Shown here: positions 8,427 through 17,891 of the stretch, piece after piece
How positions within the stretch are numbered: the first letter of the stretch is position 1
Layout of the letters: each line of letters starts with the position of its first letter
DNA from: Metabacillus fastidiosus NBRC 101226
GTDB taxonomy: Bacteria > Bacillota > Bacilli > Bacillales > Bacillaceae
DNA length: 32,284 nucleotides
Direction: 5' to 3'
Assembly: GCF_001591625.1 (NCBI RefSeq)
Contig: NZ_BCVG01000035.1
Coordinates: 1-32,284, forward strand
Translations under genes and position numbers: made by a program
Notes under the pieces: model-generated
Databases searched by the model: none
Seen by the model: only the letters and a program-made list of their open reading frames with translations
What the model was told of the DNA's origin: nothing

Positions 8427-8470
8427 TTAGTTGTAACTCCTTTTCGTATATGTTGATACTACAACTAAGT
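8425..8470. promoter_or_regulatory. Inverted repeat in the YczE-type gene leader
   Basis: ACTTAGTTGTA (8425-8435) is exactly mirrored by TACAACTAAGT (8460-8470), 24 nt apart. The distal arm touches a possible -10 box TATACT on the minus strand, and the proximal arm covers the GTG start. It could be an operator pair or a leader hairpin that hides the ribosome site. Confidence 0.45.
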
Positions 8471-8502
8471 ATAACAATTATTACAGAAAAATTAAGTTTT
8501 TT

Positions 8503-8536
8503 TAATCAAAAAAAGAAAGCTGCCGAAGCAGCCTTT
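8503..8536 (-). terminator. Rho-independent terminator after the VOC gene
   Basis: On the minus strand AAGGCTGC-TTCG-GCAGCTTT forms a stem with a stable UUCG tetraloop, followed by a T-rich tract (TTTCTTTTTTTG). It lies about 40 nt past the VOC gene stop. Confidence 0.85.
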
Positions 8537-8577
8537 TATTAATTAGTATATATAGGATGATTTCTGAAAATGAAAGA

Positions 8578-9009
8578 TCAGCTTCCCTCATCAGTTTGTG
8601 TTGATACTTGCCATTCTATTCCAAACTTATCTGTTACTTGACCGTATAATGGACTCCAAAATGTTTCTTGAAGTTCCATATTCACTTTTCCATCTTCTTT
8701 CAATTTATTAAAAATTTCTTTTGCTTCTTCTGTTTCGCTTATTGTGATCGCTATTGTTATTTGTGATCCGATTTGGTAAGGCTGGCCTGGAAAAGTATCA
8801 GAAAGCATTAAGTTTGTACCGCCAACTTTTAATTGTGCATTCAATATACGGTCTTTCGCTTCTGCAGGAGTCGGATATTCAGGATTTTCAGGCATATCTC
8901 CAAAAGTCTGAACACGAAGAACTTCCGCTCCTAATGCATTCTCATAAAATGCAATTGCTTCCTTTCCATTGCCGTTAAGAACTAAATAAGGGTGAAGATC
9001 TAAAATCAT
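8578..9009 (-). CDS. VOC-fold (glyoxalase/PhnB-like) protein
   Basis: Small cytoplasmic protein of the vicinal-oxygen-chelate superfamily, closest in pattern to PhnB-like proteins. It shows PYLVLNGNGKEAIAFYENALGAEVL at the start, the LMLSDTFPG segment in the middle and WSPLYGQVTDKFGIEWQV at the end. Such proteins form dimers and include metal enzymes and resistance proteins; the substrate here is unknown. The ATG at 9009 is chosen over an in-frame upstream start at 9054. AGAGGTG lies 6 nt before it, homologues begin at this MILDLHPYL sequence, and the upstream extension would run into the palindromic promoter. The protein is then 143 aa. It is monocistronic with its own promoter and terminator. 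Confidence 0.85.
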   Translation of the reverse strand: MILDLHPYLVLNGNGKEAIAFYENALGAEVLRVQTFGDMPENPEYPTPAEAKDRILNAQLKVGGTNLMLSDTFPGQPYQIGSQITIAITISETEEAKEIFNKLKEDGKVNMELQETFWSPLYGQVTDKFGIEWQVSTQTDEGS

Positions 9010-9038
9010 AGTAAACACCTCTTTTAAAATTATGTAAT

Positions 9039-9070
9039 GAATCAAAAAGAACATATGTTCTTTTTGATTC
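9039..9070. promoter_or_regulatory. 32-bp perfect palindrome, likely operator of the VOC gene
   Basis: Each 16-nt arm begins GAATCAAAAAGAACAT and the other arm is its exact complement, with centre CATATG and no loop. Its first bases are the end of the -10 box. The core AGAACATATGTTCT shares GAAC-N4-GTTC with the Bacillus SOS (LexA) box, but the outer C and C of that consensus are not met. Repression by a dimer or tetramer is inferred. Confidence 0.6.
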
Positions 9071-9095
9071 TAGCATATTTTTCATAAAGCCGCAA
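9067..9095 (-). promoter_or_regulatory. Sigma-A-like promoter of the VOC gene
   Basis: TTGCGG (9090-9095) and TAGAAT (9067-9072) on the minus strand with a 17-nt spacer. The -10 box runs straight into the 32-bp palindrome. Confidence 0.5.
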
Positions 9096-9126
9096 TCTTA
9101 ATTTTCCCTTATAAAATAAAAGTTAA

Positions 9127-10365
9127 TCAATCCATCTTTATTTGAATAAACTTTCTCTTTCCAACTTGCAGAATTAAATTGTTTTCTATCATTACCTCTA
9201 ATTGTGTATCCCCTATTTTTTCTCCATTTAGTCGTATTCCGCCATTTTCGATCATTCTTCGTGCTTCACTTTTTGATTTCTGCAAATCGAGTTCTACAAG
9301 CAGGTCAATAATGATCATTTTATTTGCTCCCTTCCAATGAACAGAAGGGATTTCATCAGGCATTGCCCGCTCCTGGAACACTGAGATAAATTGCTGCTCC
9401 GCCCGCTCTGCTGCTTCTACTCCATGATACATTTTGACAATCGTCTTACTTAAGAGCATTTTAGCATCACGTGGATGAATAGTTTCTGCAGCAAGTCCTT
9501 CTTTTATCCTTTGTTTCTCCTCTAAAGGCAGATCGGTTGCCAGTTCGAAATACTTTATCATGAGCACATCAGGAATAGACATTGCTTTCCCGTACATTTC
9601 CTGTGGACTTTCATCAATACCAATGTAATTTTTCTTTGATTTTGACATTTTCTCTACACCATCAAGCCCTTCTAATAAAGGCATTAATAATGCAACCTGC
9701 TTCTCTTTATCAAATTTCTCCTGAAAATGTCTTCCCATTAAAATATTAAAATATTGATCTGTGCCGCCTAACTCAATATCTGTTTCTAATACGACAGAAT
9801 CATAGCCTTGCATAATCGGGTAGAAAAATTCATGAAGAGATATCGGTTTTCCAAGAGCGATGCGCTCTTCGAAGTCATCTCTTTCAAGAAGTCTTGCTAC
9901 TGTTATTTTCCCGGCTAATTGGATAACCTCTTCAAAATTTAAGCGGGACAGCCACTCAGAATTATAATGCAGTTCCACTTTTTCCATATCCAATACTTTA
10001 CCGAACTGGTCAAAATATGTTTTCGCATTATGCTTTACTTCTTCATCAGTTAATTGCTTTCTTGCTGTAGATTTTCCAGTCGGGTCCCCGATTTTTCCAG
10101 TGAAATCACCAATAAGTAATTGAATAATATGGCCATTCTCCTGAAATTGCTTTAGTTTATTTAAAACAACAGTATGGCCAAGATGCACATCAGGTGCCGA
10201 AGGGTCTAAACCGAGCTTAATTTTTAAAGGCTCGTTCAATAAAATTGATTTTGCTATTTTATTTTTTAATTCTTCTAAAGGAATGATATCCTCCACACCT
10301 TGCGAGTAAATCGCAAATTGTCTTTCCATTTCTTTTAATTGTTCAGCTGATAATTGTTCCAACAT
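9127..10365 (-). CDS. tyrS: Tyrosyl-tRNA synthetase (TyrZ-like)
   Basis: Charges tRNA-Tyr with tyrosine; class I synthetase. The signature HLGH is at 61-64 and KMSKS at 239-243. The tyrosine pocket motif GGTDQYFN is at about 200-207, and an S4 RNA-binding domain occupies the last 65 residues or so. At 412 aa, with [20 protein letters not shown], it fits the TyrZ-type enzyme of B. subtilis rather than its longer TyrS. There too a MarR-type gene (ywaE) precedes tyrZ. Start ATG has AGGAGG about 7 nt upstream. Expression is controlled by the tyrosine T-box leader directly upstream. A second synthetase gene could exist elsewhere in the genome. Confidence 0.97.
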   Translation of the reverse strand: MLEQLSAEQLKEMERQFAIYSQGVEDIIPLEELKNKIAKSILLNEPLKIKLGLDPSAPDVHLGHTVVLNKLKQFQENGHIIQLLIGDFTGKIGDPTGKSTARKQLTDEEVKHNAKTYFDQFGKVLDMEKVELHYNSEWLSRLNFEEVIQLAGKITVARLLERDDFEERIALGKPISLHEFFYPIMQGYDSVVLETDIELGGTDQYFNILMGRHFQEKFDKEKQVALLMPLLEGLDGVEKMSKSKKNYIGIDESPQEMYGKAMSIPDVLMIKYFELATDLPLEEKQRIKEGLAAETIHPRDAKMLLSKTIVKMYHGVEAAERAEQQFISVFQERAMPDEIPSVHWKGANKMIIIDLLVELDLQKSKSEARRMIENGGIRLNGEKIGDTQLEVMIENNLILQVGKRKFIQIKMD

Positions 10366-10390
10366 GTCTATTCCTCCTGAATTTTAAAAT

Positions 10391-10632
10391 AAAAAAAACA
10401 CGCCCCTATACAAAGGGACGTGGATTGCTGTTAGCACGCGGTACCACCCTTACTTGAAGAATACAATTCTTCCGCTCATTCGATTAACGGCTCGTCCGTT
10501 CTTTGCTACTTTTGTTCACAAAGAAAGCTCCAAGGAGGTAATTCACGCTTATCTTTGTATCGATTCACACCAGCCATCGACTCTCTGTCATCAGGGAGAT
10601 AAGTCGCTACTCATTCCTGTCATTGCTTTTAG
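10391..10632 (-). ncRNA. T-box riboswitch, tyrosine-specific
   Basis: The 14-nt T-box AGGGTGGTACCGCG lies at 10437-10450 on the minus strand. The terminator stem at 10399-10422 (CACGTCCCT with AGGGGCGTG) is followed by eight Ts. The specifier loop reads GTGAATTACC, with UAC (Tyr) at 10538-10540. Uncharged tRNA-Tyr would base-pair with the specifier and the T-box bulge, favouring the antiterminator and tyrS expression. The 5' boundary is approximate, just past the MarR stop. Confidence 0.95.
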
Positions 10633-10643
10633 CTATTATTTAA

Positions 10644-11156
10644 TTAAAAATCATTTTCTCTAATTACTCGTCTTAGAAGCTCCGCAATATATTTTTGTTC
10701 CTCCTCATTTAAGCCAGAGACAATCTCCTTCTCTTTCTCGTGGAATAGAGGATATAATTCAGACATTAATTCTCTTCCTTTTTCAGTAATTTCCACAAAA
10801 ACATTTCTTCTATCCTGCTCATCCGTTCTTCTAAAACAAAGCTCTTTTCTCTCCAGTGTGTTCGTAATATTGCTCACTGTTGCCTTTGTTACCCCTGCAG
10901 ACTCAGCCAATTTCTTCGTCTCCATCGCATTCCAAATCCATAGATCATACAGCATGGAGAAGGCTGTCCATGATAAACCTTGTTCCGAAAGAACTTCCCT
11001 CTCCATCTTGACCCTCAGTCCTTGGGCAGTACGGTAAAGATTTGTCACAACCGCAATCGCATCTAAGTTCAACGAATCAGCTCGTATATGAGACAGACGG
11101 TTAATTGTATCTATTTCTTCAGGAAGCAATTTTCTTTTTTCATTATAATGAGACAT
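10644..11156 (-). CDS. MarR-family regulator (YwaE-like)
   Basis: Winged-helix regulator of 170 aa. The core is AMETKKLAESAGVTKATVSNITNTLERKELCFRR, with the wing DEQDRRNVFVEITEKG typical of MarR proteins at about 75-130. Flanking helices form the dimer interface. Its position before a T-box-controlled tyrosyl-tRNA synthetase matches ywaE-tyrZ in B. subtilis. The promoter carries an 8-bp inverted repeat overlapping the -10 box, which fits autorepression. The ribosome-binding site is weak (AAGATGTG). The inducer is unknown. Read-through into tyrS would still be gated by the T-box. Confidence 0.88.
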   Translation of the reverse strand: MSHYNEKRKLLPEEIDTINRLSHIRADSLNLDAIAVVTNLYRTAQGLRVKMEREVLSEQGLSWTAFSMLYDLWIWNAMETKKLAESAGVTKATVSNITNTLERKELCFRRTDEQDRRNVFVEITEKGRELMSELYPLFHEKEKEIVSGLNEEEQKYIAELLRRVIRENDF

Positions 11157-11175
11157 TTCAGCACATCTTTTCTTT

Positions 11176-11224
11176 AAATCGTTAGCTATGAAACGATTTT
11201 AACAGAACTTTTTTTATTACACAA
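11176..11224 (-). promoter_or_regulatory. MarR gene promoter with inverted-repeat operator
   Basis: On the minus strand TTGTGT (11219-11224) and TAAAAT (11196-11201) have a 17-nt spacer. AAATCGTT (11176-11183) is exactly mirrored by AACGATTT (11192-11199), overlapping the -10 box and start point. This is a typical MarR autoregulatory layout. Confidence 0.6.
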
Positions 11225-11231
11225 GTCTTTA

Positions 11232-11552
11232 TTAAGATACCGCTTTTAATCCTGTCACACCGATAATAATGAGCAGAACACTAATGATACGTGATTTATT
11301 CTTTGATTCACCGAAAAAAAACATACTTATTAAAACCGCGCCAGCTGTTCCAATACCAGTCCAGACTGCATAGGCGACAGCCACTTGTAAGTAATGAAAT
11401 GAAGCATATAAGAGAGCAAAAGAAATACCAAACCCAGCTAAAAGCAGCATGCCATTTTTAAACGTTTTTTCTTTACTGTATCTTTCAAGACCGACTACCC
11501 CGATCATTTCACTGGATGCCGCTAAAAAAACAAATAACCATCCCATCTTCAC
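11232..11552 (-). CDS. SMR efflux subunit, second of a pair
   Basis: Small multidrug-resistance membrane protein of 106 aa with four helices. The conserved membrane glutamate is E15 in AASSEMIGVVGL. The AVAYAVWTGIGTAGAVL stretch in helix 3 and FFGESKNKSRIISVLLIIIGVTGLK are typical. It overlaps the upstream SMR gene by 4 nt (ATGA), so the two are translationally coupled and probably form a heterodimeric proton-coupled exporter like B. subtilis YkkCD or YvdRS. The size pair 111/106 aa plus an upstream TetR gene most resembles the yvd arrangement. Substrate could be cationic drugs or guanidinium; no guanidine riboswitch is present. Confidence 0.9.
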   Translation of the reverse strand: MKMGWLFVFLAASSEMIGVVGLERYSKEKTFKNGMLLLAGFGISFALLYASFHYLQVAVAYAVWTGIGTAGAVLISMFFFGESKNKSRIISVLLIIIGVTGLKAVS

Positions 11553-11884
11553 GCAACCCCTTCCGTCTCATTATTATGAGCCAGTTTTAAACCAACGACA
11601 CCTGTAATAATAATTCCTATAAATATAATCTTTCCTATGTTCAAATGACCTCCAAAAAAGAAAACATCCATTAAAGCAGCACCGGTCGTTCCCGCACCTG
11701 CAAAAATAGCATATACTGTGCCGGTCGGCAGATTTTCACAAGCCTTTGACAGAAAATGAAAATCAATTAGAATAACAAATACAATGATGACCCAATGCCA
11801 CCACACAGAAGCTGTATTAAAACCGAACACCCAAATTAATTCAAAAATACTCGTTAAAATAACGTATAACCATGATTTATTCAT
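11549..11884 (-). CDS. SMR efflux subunit, first of a pair
   Basis: Four-helix SMR protein of 111 aa. It has E15 in LTSIFELIWVFGF and the signature LPTGTVYAIFAGAGTTGAAL in helix 3. The ATG start has GAGGGAG 7 nt upstream. It is the promoter-proximal gene of the pair. A near-perfect inverted repeat at 11900-11918, similar to one before the TetR gene, lies between the ribosome site and the TetR stop, so this transcript is probably repressed by that regulator. Confidence 0.9.
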   Translation of the reverse strand: MNKSWLYVILTSIFELIWVFGFNTASVWWHWVIIVFVILIDFHFLSKACENLPTGTVYAIFAGAGTTGAALMDVFFFGGHLNIGKIIFIGIIITGVVGLKLAHNNETEGVA

Positions 11885-11899
11885 TTTATCTCCCTCTTC

Positions 11900-11918
11900 A
11901 TGACTGACTATCAGTCAT
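11900..11918. promoter_or_regulatory. Putative TetR operator before the SMR pair
   Basis: ATGACTGA-CTA-TCAGTCAT is a perfect 8-bp inverted repeat with a 3-bp centre. It shares the ATGACTGA half-site with the repeat at 12556-12578. Confidence 0.65.
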
Positions 11919-11965
11919 TTTTGTACATGCAAAGCTCAACTAGCTCTGCTTTTTCTTACTTTCCC

Positions 11966-12541
11966 TTACTTTTTTACATTTAATGCATGTGTTAGAAAAT
12001 CAAGTACTTCCGCTTTTTGTATATTTGCTTGATCGTCTTGTTTCGTGTCATATAAATAAATTTGCTCAGCAGCAGATTCTACGAGCCCGATAAACAGTTT
12101 TGAAGTCCTTTCTACATGAAGCGAATCACGAATCGTTCCGCTGTTTTTAGCTTTCGTTAAAAATTCACTTATCCATGAATAAAATGGCTGGTAAACAGTC
12201 TCCCATTCTTTTAAATGTTCTGTCGAGGCAAGACCTGCATAAATTAAAGCGAGGATTTCCCTGTACTCACTTGTAATATTAAAAACAGCATCAACGACCT
12301 GCTCCATTTGAATAAAAAACGGTTCATCCTCTCTTACATTGTTTTTAACCGCAGTAATTGTTTTCTCCACCATTATTTCAGCGATCGCTGGCATGACTGA
12401 CAGCTTTGATGGAAAATACAAATAAAATGTCCCCTGAGCAATGTTAGCAAGCTTAACAATATCGGAAATCTTCGTTTTTTCAATTCCCTTTTCTTTGAAA
12501 ACCTCTATTGCAGCCTGGACTATTTTTTCTTTTTTATTCAT
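11966..12541 (-). CDS. TetR-family regulator of the SMR pair
   Basis: 191 aa regulator with an N-terminal helix-turn-helix: IVQAAIEVFKEKGIEKTKIS, then IAQGTFYLYFPSKLSV, the classic TetR recognition helix with its tyrosines and the FxSK motif. The C-terminal ligand domain is unique to its target compound. Matching operator-like repeats lie both before its own start and before the SMR pair 82 nt downstream, so it probably represses itself and the pump. Start ATG has AAAGGAG 7 nt upstream. Confidence 0.9.
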   Translation of the reverse strand: MNKKEKIVQAAIEVFKEKGIEKTKISDIVKLANIAQGTFYLYFPSKLSVMPAIAEIMVEKTITAVKNNVREDEPFFIQMEQVVDAVFNITSEYREILALIYAGLASTEHLKEWETVYQPFYSWISEFLTKAKNSGTIRDSLHVERTSKLFIGLVESAAEQIYLYDTKQDDQANIQKAEVLDFLTHALNVKK

Positions 12542-12555
12542 CTTCTGCTCCTTTT

Positions 12556-12578
12556 AAATGACTGAATATCATTCATTT
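12556..12578. promoter_or_regulatory. Putative TetR autoregulatory operator
   Basis: AAATGACTGA-ATA-TCATTCATTT is an inverted repeat with one mismatch. Its left half is identical to the half-site of the SMR operator. It overlaps the leader of the TetR gene. Confidence 0.6.
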
Positions 12579-12603
12579 TATACTAATAAATAATGAAAGT
12601 AAA

Positions 12604-12633
12604 CCCATCATACAATCCATAATTGCTGATGGG
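12604..12633 (-). terminator. Possible terminator after the EAL-HDOD gene
   Basis: CCCATCA (12604-12610) pairs with TGATGGG (12627-12633) across a 16-nt loop. On the minus strand it is followed by TTTACTTTC. The large loop makes this a moderate call. Confidence 0.45.
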
Positions 12634-12662
12634 CACTATTATATCAAACTTACAATAAAGAT

Positions 12663-13892
12663 TTATACCTTGGTTAAATCGCTTGACCAGTTAATTGATC
12701 TATTATAGAGCTCAAGAATGACTTCATCCTTTATATCCAGTTTTTCACTGTAAAAGATCATTCTCTCCCATTCACCTCGTTCAATGGAAATAGTTAAATC
12801 TAATATATCCCTCATTATATTGGATTTGCCTTTTAGTGCATCACAAATATCCTCCTGAAGAGGCAGAGAAGATAGGATCTCTTCCATCGTCGTACCTAAT
12901 AATGTATCCATAAGAGAAAACATACCAGTCATAAAATAAGATGATGCCTTGTTTTGCTGATTTTTATGTATAGCAATATATTCACACATTTTTGCTCTTA
13001 TAAGGCTTATGTTCATAATTTCTTCATACCATTCATTTTTTGCCCCAGGCATCCCTCTAACTAATAATATGTAAATCCATTTTTTGATTTCAGTAAATCC
13101 AAGTAAGACAACAGCATGCCTTATGGAGTTTATTTTATTTTCCGGGCGGAATGCCGGCGAATTAATGAGTTTAAGAAGCTTATATGATAACGATAAATCA
13201 TGCTCAATTAGTTTTGTAATATAATCAACATCTGGCTCAATATCAGAGAGATGTTTGATGATTTCATAATAATTATGAAAATATTTAGGTACATCGTATG
13301 TAGAAAGAATGTCCGGCTTCGAAAAGAAATAACCTTGAAAGTATGCATAGCCATTTTTAACAGCAAGTTCAAATTCTTCCTTTGTTTCAATCTTTTCAGC
13401 AAGCAGTTTAATATTTAATTCTATAGCAGCCTTTTCAGTTATCCGTCTAGATTCCTCTGTCGTTTCTCTAAAATCAATTTTAATAATATCCGCTTGTTCC
13501 ATGAAAAGATAAGAATATGGATTTTCCTCATTTAAAAGAAAATCATCAAGAGCAATCTGGTATCCCATATGTTTTAGTTCTTTGCATATATCAAGCATTT
13601 CTTTATTCAGCTCAATCGATTCCAATATTTCTATAATTATTTTATTCTGCTGAAAATATGCAGGAAGTCTTAAATGAAGTAAGTTCTCAGTAAAATTAAT
13701 AAAGCATGGTTTCCCATTGGAGAGTTCATCAATTCCTATATTTAAAAAGCCATTAATAATTACACTGGCTGTTGCTTCATCTCCGTTAATCGGAGGGAAT
13801 TGATTTTCCCGGCCATTGCGATAAAGTAACTCATATGCAAAAATTTCCTTTTCTTTTGTAAATATCGGCTGCCTTGCTACAAAAACCTCCAA
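12663..13892 (-). CDS. EAL-HDOD signalling protein (YuxH-like)
   Basis: Two-domain protein. An N-terminal EAL fold (about 1-200) shows VARQPIF, YELLYR in place of EAL, INFTEN, EILES, ALDDF, IIKIDF, LAEKIE and YFQGYFFSKP. A C-terminal HDOD domain (about 200-380) shows LIEHDLSLSYKLLKLINSP. B. subtilis YuxH has this order and size. Most cyclic-di-GMP phosphodiesterase positions have an acidic or amide residue, but the EAL motif itself is altered and activity is uncertain; many EAL-HDOD proteins are non-catalytic. I choose the TTG at 13892 because GAAAGGAG lies 7 nt before it and homologues begin at VFVARQPIF. A GTG at 13946 is in frame but has a weak ribosome site. It is monocistronic. Confidence 0.83.
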   Translation of the reverse strand: MEVFVARQPIFTKEKEIFAYELLYRNGRENQFPPINGDEATASVIINGFLNIGIDELSNGKPCFINFTENLLHLRLPAYFQQNKIIIEILESIELNKEMLDICKELKHMGYQIALDDFLLNEENPYSYLFMEQADIIKIDFRETTEESRRITEKAAIELNIKLLAEKIETKEEFELAVKNGYAYFQGYFFSKPDILSTYDVPKYFHNYYEIIKHLSDIEPDVDYITKLIEHDLSLSYKLLKLINSPAFRPENKINSIRHAVVLLGFTEIKKWIYILLVRGMPGAKNEWYEEIMNISLIRAKMCEYIAIHKNQQNKASSYFMTGMFSLMDTLLGTTMEEILSSLPLQEDICDALKGKSNIMRDILDLTISIERGEWERMIFYSEKLDIKDEVILELYNRSINWSSDLTKV

Positions 13893-14142
13893 CTCAGCTC
13901 TCCTTTCTATTATCTTTACAATTGAATTTTTTTTAAAAAACTTCACGTAAATTCCACTGATTCCTTTTTGCTGATGCCCTAGTTATTAATTTCTCAATCA
14001 TTTTCCTCCAGTTATTAATATGAATTAAAATTAGTTCTACGAATGAACAGGCAAAAAATTAAGAAAATCGAAACCAGAATTATTCTATTTATCTATATTA
14101 GAAATTAATTAAGATATATAATAAAACTCCTTATATATCAAA

Positions 14143-14180
14143 AATTTACAAGTTAAATATAACCATTTAACTTGTAAATT
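14143..14180. other. 16-bp perfect hairpin downstream of mccB
   Basis: AATTTACAAGTTAAAT (14143-14158) is exactly mirrored at 14165-14180 across a 6-nt loop. It lies 65 nt past mccB on the minus strand and is followed there by TTTTGAT, so it may end the mccAB transcript. The rest of the gap 13893-14244 is AT-rich and holds only the leader of the EAL-HDOD gene. Confidence 0.5.
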
Positions 14181-14244
14181 GTAACATGAATTTGAATATT
14201 TGGATACATAAACAGACTTTCTCTTTTGACAGGATTGGATTATC

Positions 14245-16300
<2,056 letters not shown>

Positions 16301-16410
16301 TTTCACCTTTTTTCCCGCCTTTCTATTACAAGTCCAGTATTGAAATTTCTTTACATATCAGCTATTGTCCAATCATTCTTTTCCAAATAAATGAGGGTGG
16401 AAAAATTTCG

Positions 16411-17052
16411 TCATTCTGTTTTCACAGCATTTATAATCCATACAAAATCATTACATCGCTGAAAAACAGTGGAAAATTGATTTTCTTTAAATATTTCCTC
16501 CAAATATGGAATAGTCGTATAAAATTCAGTTTGCAGATCCTTTGCTAAATTTAAAAATCCGGCTGTTTTTGCATCTTCTATTGCTTGTATATATTCTTTA
16601 TTTGTTGGATAAATCGTATCTGCTAATACAATTTTCCCGCCTGGCTTTAACAGCTTTCCATAGAGAGCAACAGCTTCCTCTTTCTCCTTATCTGTCAAAT
16701 GATGAAAAGCATATGTGCTTACGATAGAATCAAAGGATCGTGAGACCGGGAAATTCAAAAAATCTCCATCAAGTATAGTTGCTTTTCCTTTTAATTTTTT
16801 TAATGCGATTTCTCTCATTGCAGCGGACGGTTCAATTCCGGTAACTTTATAACCTTTTTTAATGAGCTTCTCTGTTAAGTTTCCAGTTCCAGTTCCAAAT
16901 TCTAATACACTGCCGTATGCAAGAGATGCAACTTGCTCCAGAATAGAGGGATAATTTTTAAAAACTTCTCGATACTCATCATCAGCACCTGTGACCGTAT
17001 CGTCATAATATGAAGCCCATTTGTCGAAAACATCAAGAAATTCTCTCCCCAT
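16411..17052 (-). CDS. yrrT: Class I SAM-dependent methyltransferase, YrrT
   Basis: Putative methyltransferase of about 213 aa. Motif I VLEFGTGTGNLTEKL binds S-adenosylmethionine, motif II is GIEPSAAM, and VSTYAFHHLTDKEK and GKIVLADT follow. The start MGREF, the end NDFVWIINAV and the overall pattern match B. subtilis YrrT, the first gene of the operon that recycles S-adenosylmethionine by-products to cysteine. The exact methyl acceptor is not established. The ATG at 17052 has GGGAGA upstream; an in-frame ATG at 17073 has no ribosome site. A likely promoter on the minus strand is TTGGTA-16-TATAAG just upstream. CymR controls this operon in B. subtilis, but I could not confirm a CymR site here. 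Confidence 0.9.
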   Translation of the reverse strand: MGREFLDVFDKWASYYDDTVTGADDEYREVFKNYPSILEQVASLAYGSVLEFGTGTGNLTEKLIKKGYKVTGIEPSAAMREIALKKLKGKATILDGDFLNFPVSRSFDSIVSTYAFHHLTDKEKEEAVALYGKLLKPGGKIVLADTIYPTNKEYIQAIEDAKTAGFLNLAKDLQTEFYTTIPYLEEIFKENQFSTVFQRCNDFVWIINAVKTE

Positions 17053-17127
17053 TACGAACCATCTCCCAATCATTGTTTATAATTCTTATATGTATAGTAT
17101 GATTTATACCAAAAATGGTTCTTTTAA

Positions 17128-17164
17128 TAATAAGAATCCTCTTAATGTAAGAGGATTCTTATTA
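17128..17164 (-). terminator. Long hairpin terminator after the cupin gene
   Basis: AATAAGAATCCTCTTA (17129-17144) pairs with its exact complement at 17148-17163 across a 3-nt loop, and one more A-T pair extends it. It lies 15 nt past the cupin stop and before the yrrT promoter. The U-run is weak, but the stem is very strong. Confidence 0.7.
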
Positions 17165-17179
17165 AAGTAATGTATAAAT

Positions 17180-17857
17180 TTATTGCCTATATCCGTAATA
17201 AGCACTCATATATGTGGTTTGAGGAGCAACCGTGTAATAGGAATTACTCATTGGCTGTTTGTTTGAGCAATTCATTGTACCAGCTGTTCTTCCTTGATGT
17301 TTCTTTTGAACAATACACTTATCTGTCGGTCCAATAACGATCGTTTCCCCATGCAAAGGTTTCAAAGCTTGTTTTAGTTTCTCAGCATCTAAGCAATATG
17401 TGTGTGCAAGTACTTCAATCGGTGTTTTTGTTAATATATCTGATCCAAAGATATATTCCGGATATGGAGCATCAAAGATAGCAAGTAAGTGAGTGTTGTC
17501 TTCGGAAGCTGTCTCCCAATGCCACCAGCCTTGAGGTATATTGGCTACCTGTCCAGGTTTAATTGGAATATTGGTAACTTCATTATTAAATGGATTAATT
17601 AAAGAGACAACAGCAGATCCCGAAATACAATAAACTAATTCAGCAGCATTTTGGTGATAATGAGGTTCCACTGTGCGCCCTTTCGTTAAAAAAATATCAA
17701 GAAGGGAGACTTTCCCTAATGTATTCAACACATCTCTTCCTAATCGGTTAATATAATTTTTAGAGTTGCGTGTATTTAGCCTGTTTTTATTAAGATCTGC
17801 AAAATACTGAACATTCGGTGCCGTATAATCAATATAAGAAGTATGCAAGAAAAACAC
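17180..17857 (-). CDS. Cupin-domain protein, probably spore coat associated
   Basis: 225 aa protein with one cupin beta-barrel at about 55-130. HYHQNAAELVYCISGSAVV supplies two metal-binding histidines and a glutamate, and NIPQGWWHWE a third histidine. The overall style recalls oxalate decarboxylases such as OxdD, but only one cupin is present. The last 45 residues or so are low complexity and rich in Ser, Asn, Gln and Tyr, ending in YYTVAPQTTYMSAYYGYRQ, like coat proteins that are cross-linked. The start is GTG with GGGAG upstream. The promoter matches sigma-K spacing and sequence, so mother-cell expression late in sporulation is inferred. Enzymatic activity is unknown. Confidence 0.75.
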   Translation of the reverse strand: MFFLHTSYIDYTAPNVQYFADLNKNRLNTRNSKNYINRLGRDVLNTLGKVSLLDIFLTKGRTVEPHYHQNAAELVYCISGSAVVSLINPFNNEVTNIPIKPGQVANIPQGWWHWETASEDNTHLLAIFDAPYPEYIFGSDILTKTPIEVLAHTYCLDAEKLKQALKPLHGETIVIGPTDKCIVQKKHQGRTAGTMNCSNKQPMSNSYYTVAPQTTYMSAYYGYRQ

Positions 17858-17891
17858 TCCATTCTCCCATTAATAACAGGTCAATCTAGTC

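Noticed and set aside
9010-9054. 15-codon N-terminal extension of the VOC protein
   Set aside because: It passes through the palindromic operator, lacks a ribosome site, and the ATG at 9009 has a well-placed AGAGGTG.
9039-9070. The 32-bp palindrome as a Rho-independent terminator of tyrS
   Set aside because: It has no loop, is about 57 nt past the tyrS stop, lies against a good -10 box, and has no U-run after the stem on the minus strand. An operator is more likely.
11885-11965. Guanidine (ykkC) riboswitch before the SMR pair
   Set aside because: The gap is too short and lacks the aptamer motifs; it contains the TetR operator instead.
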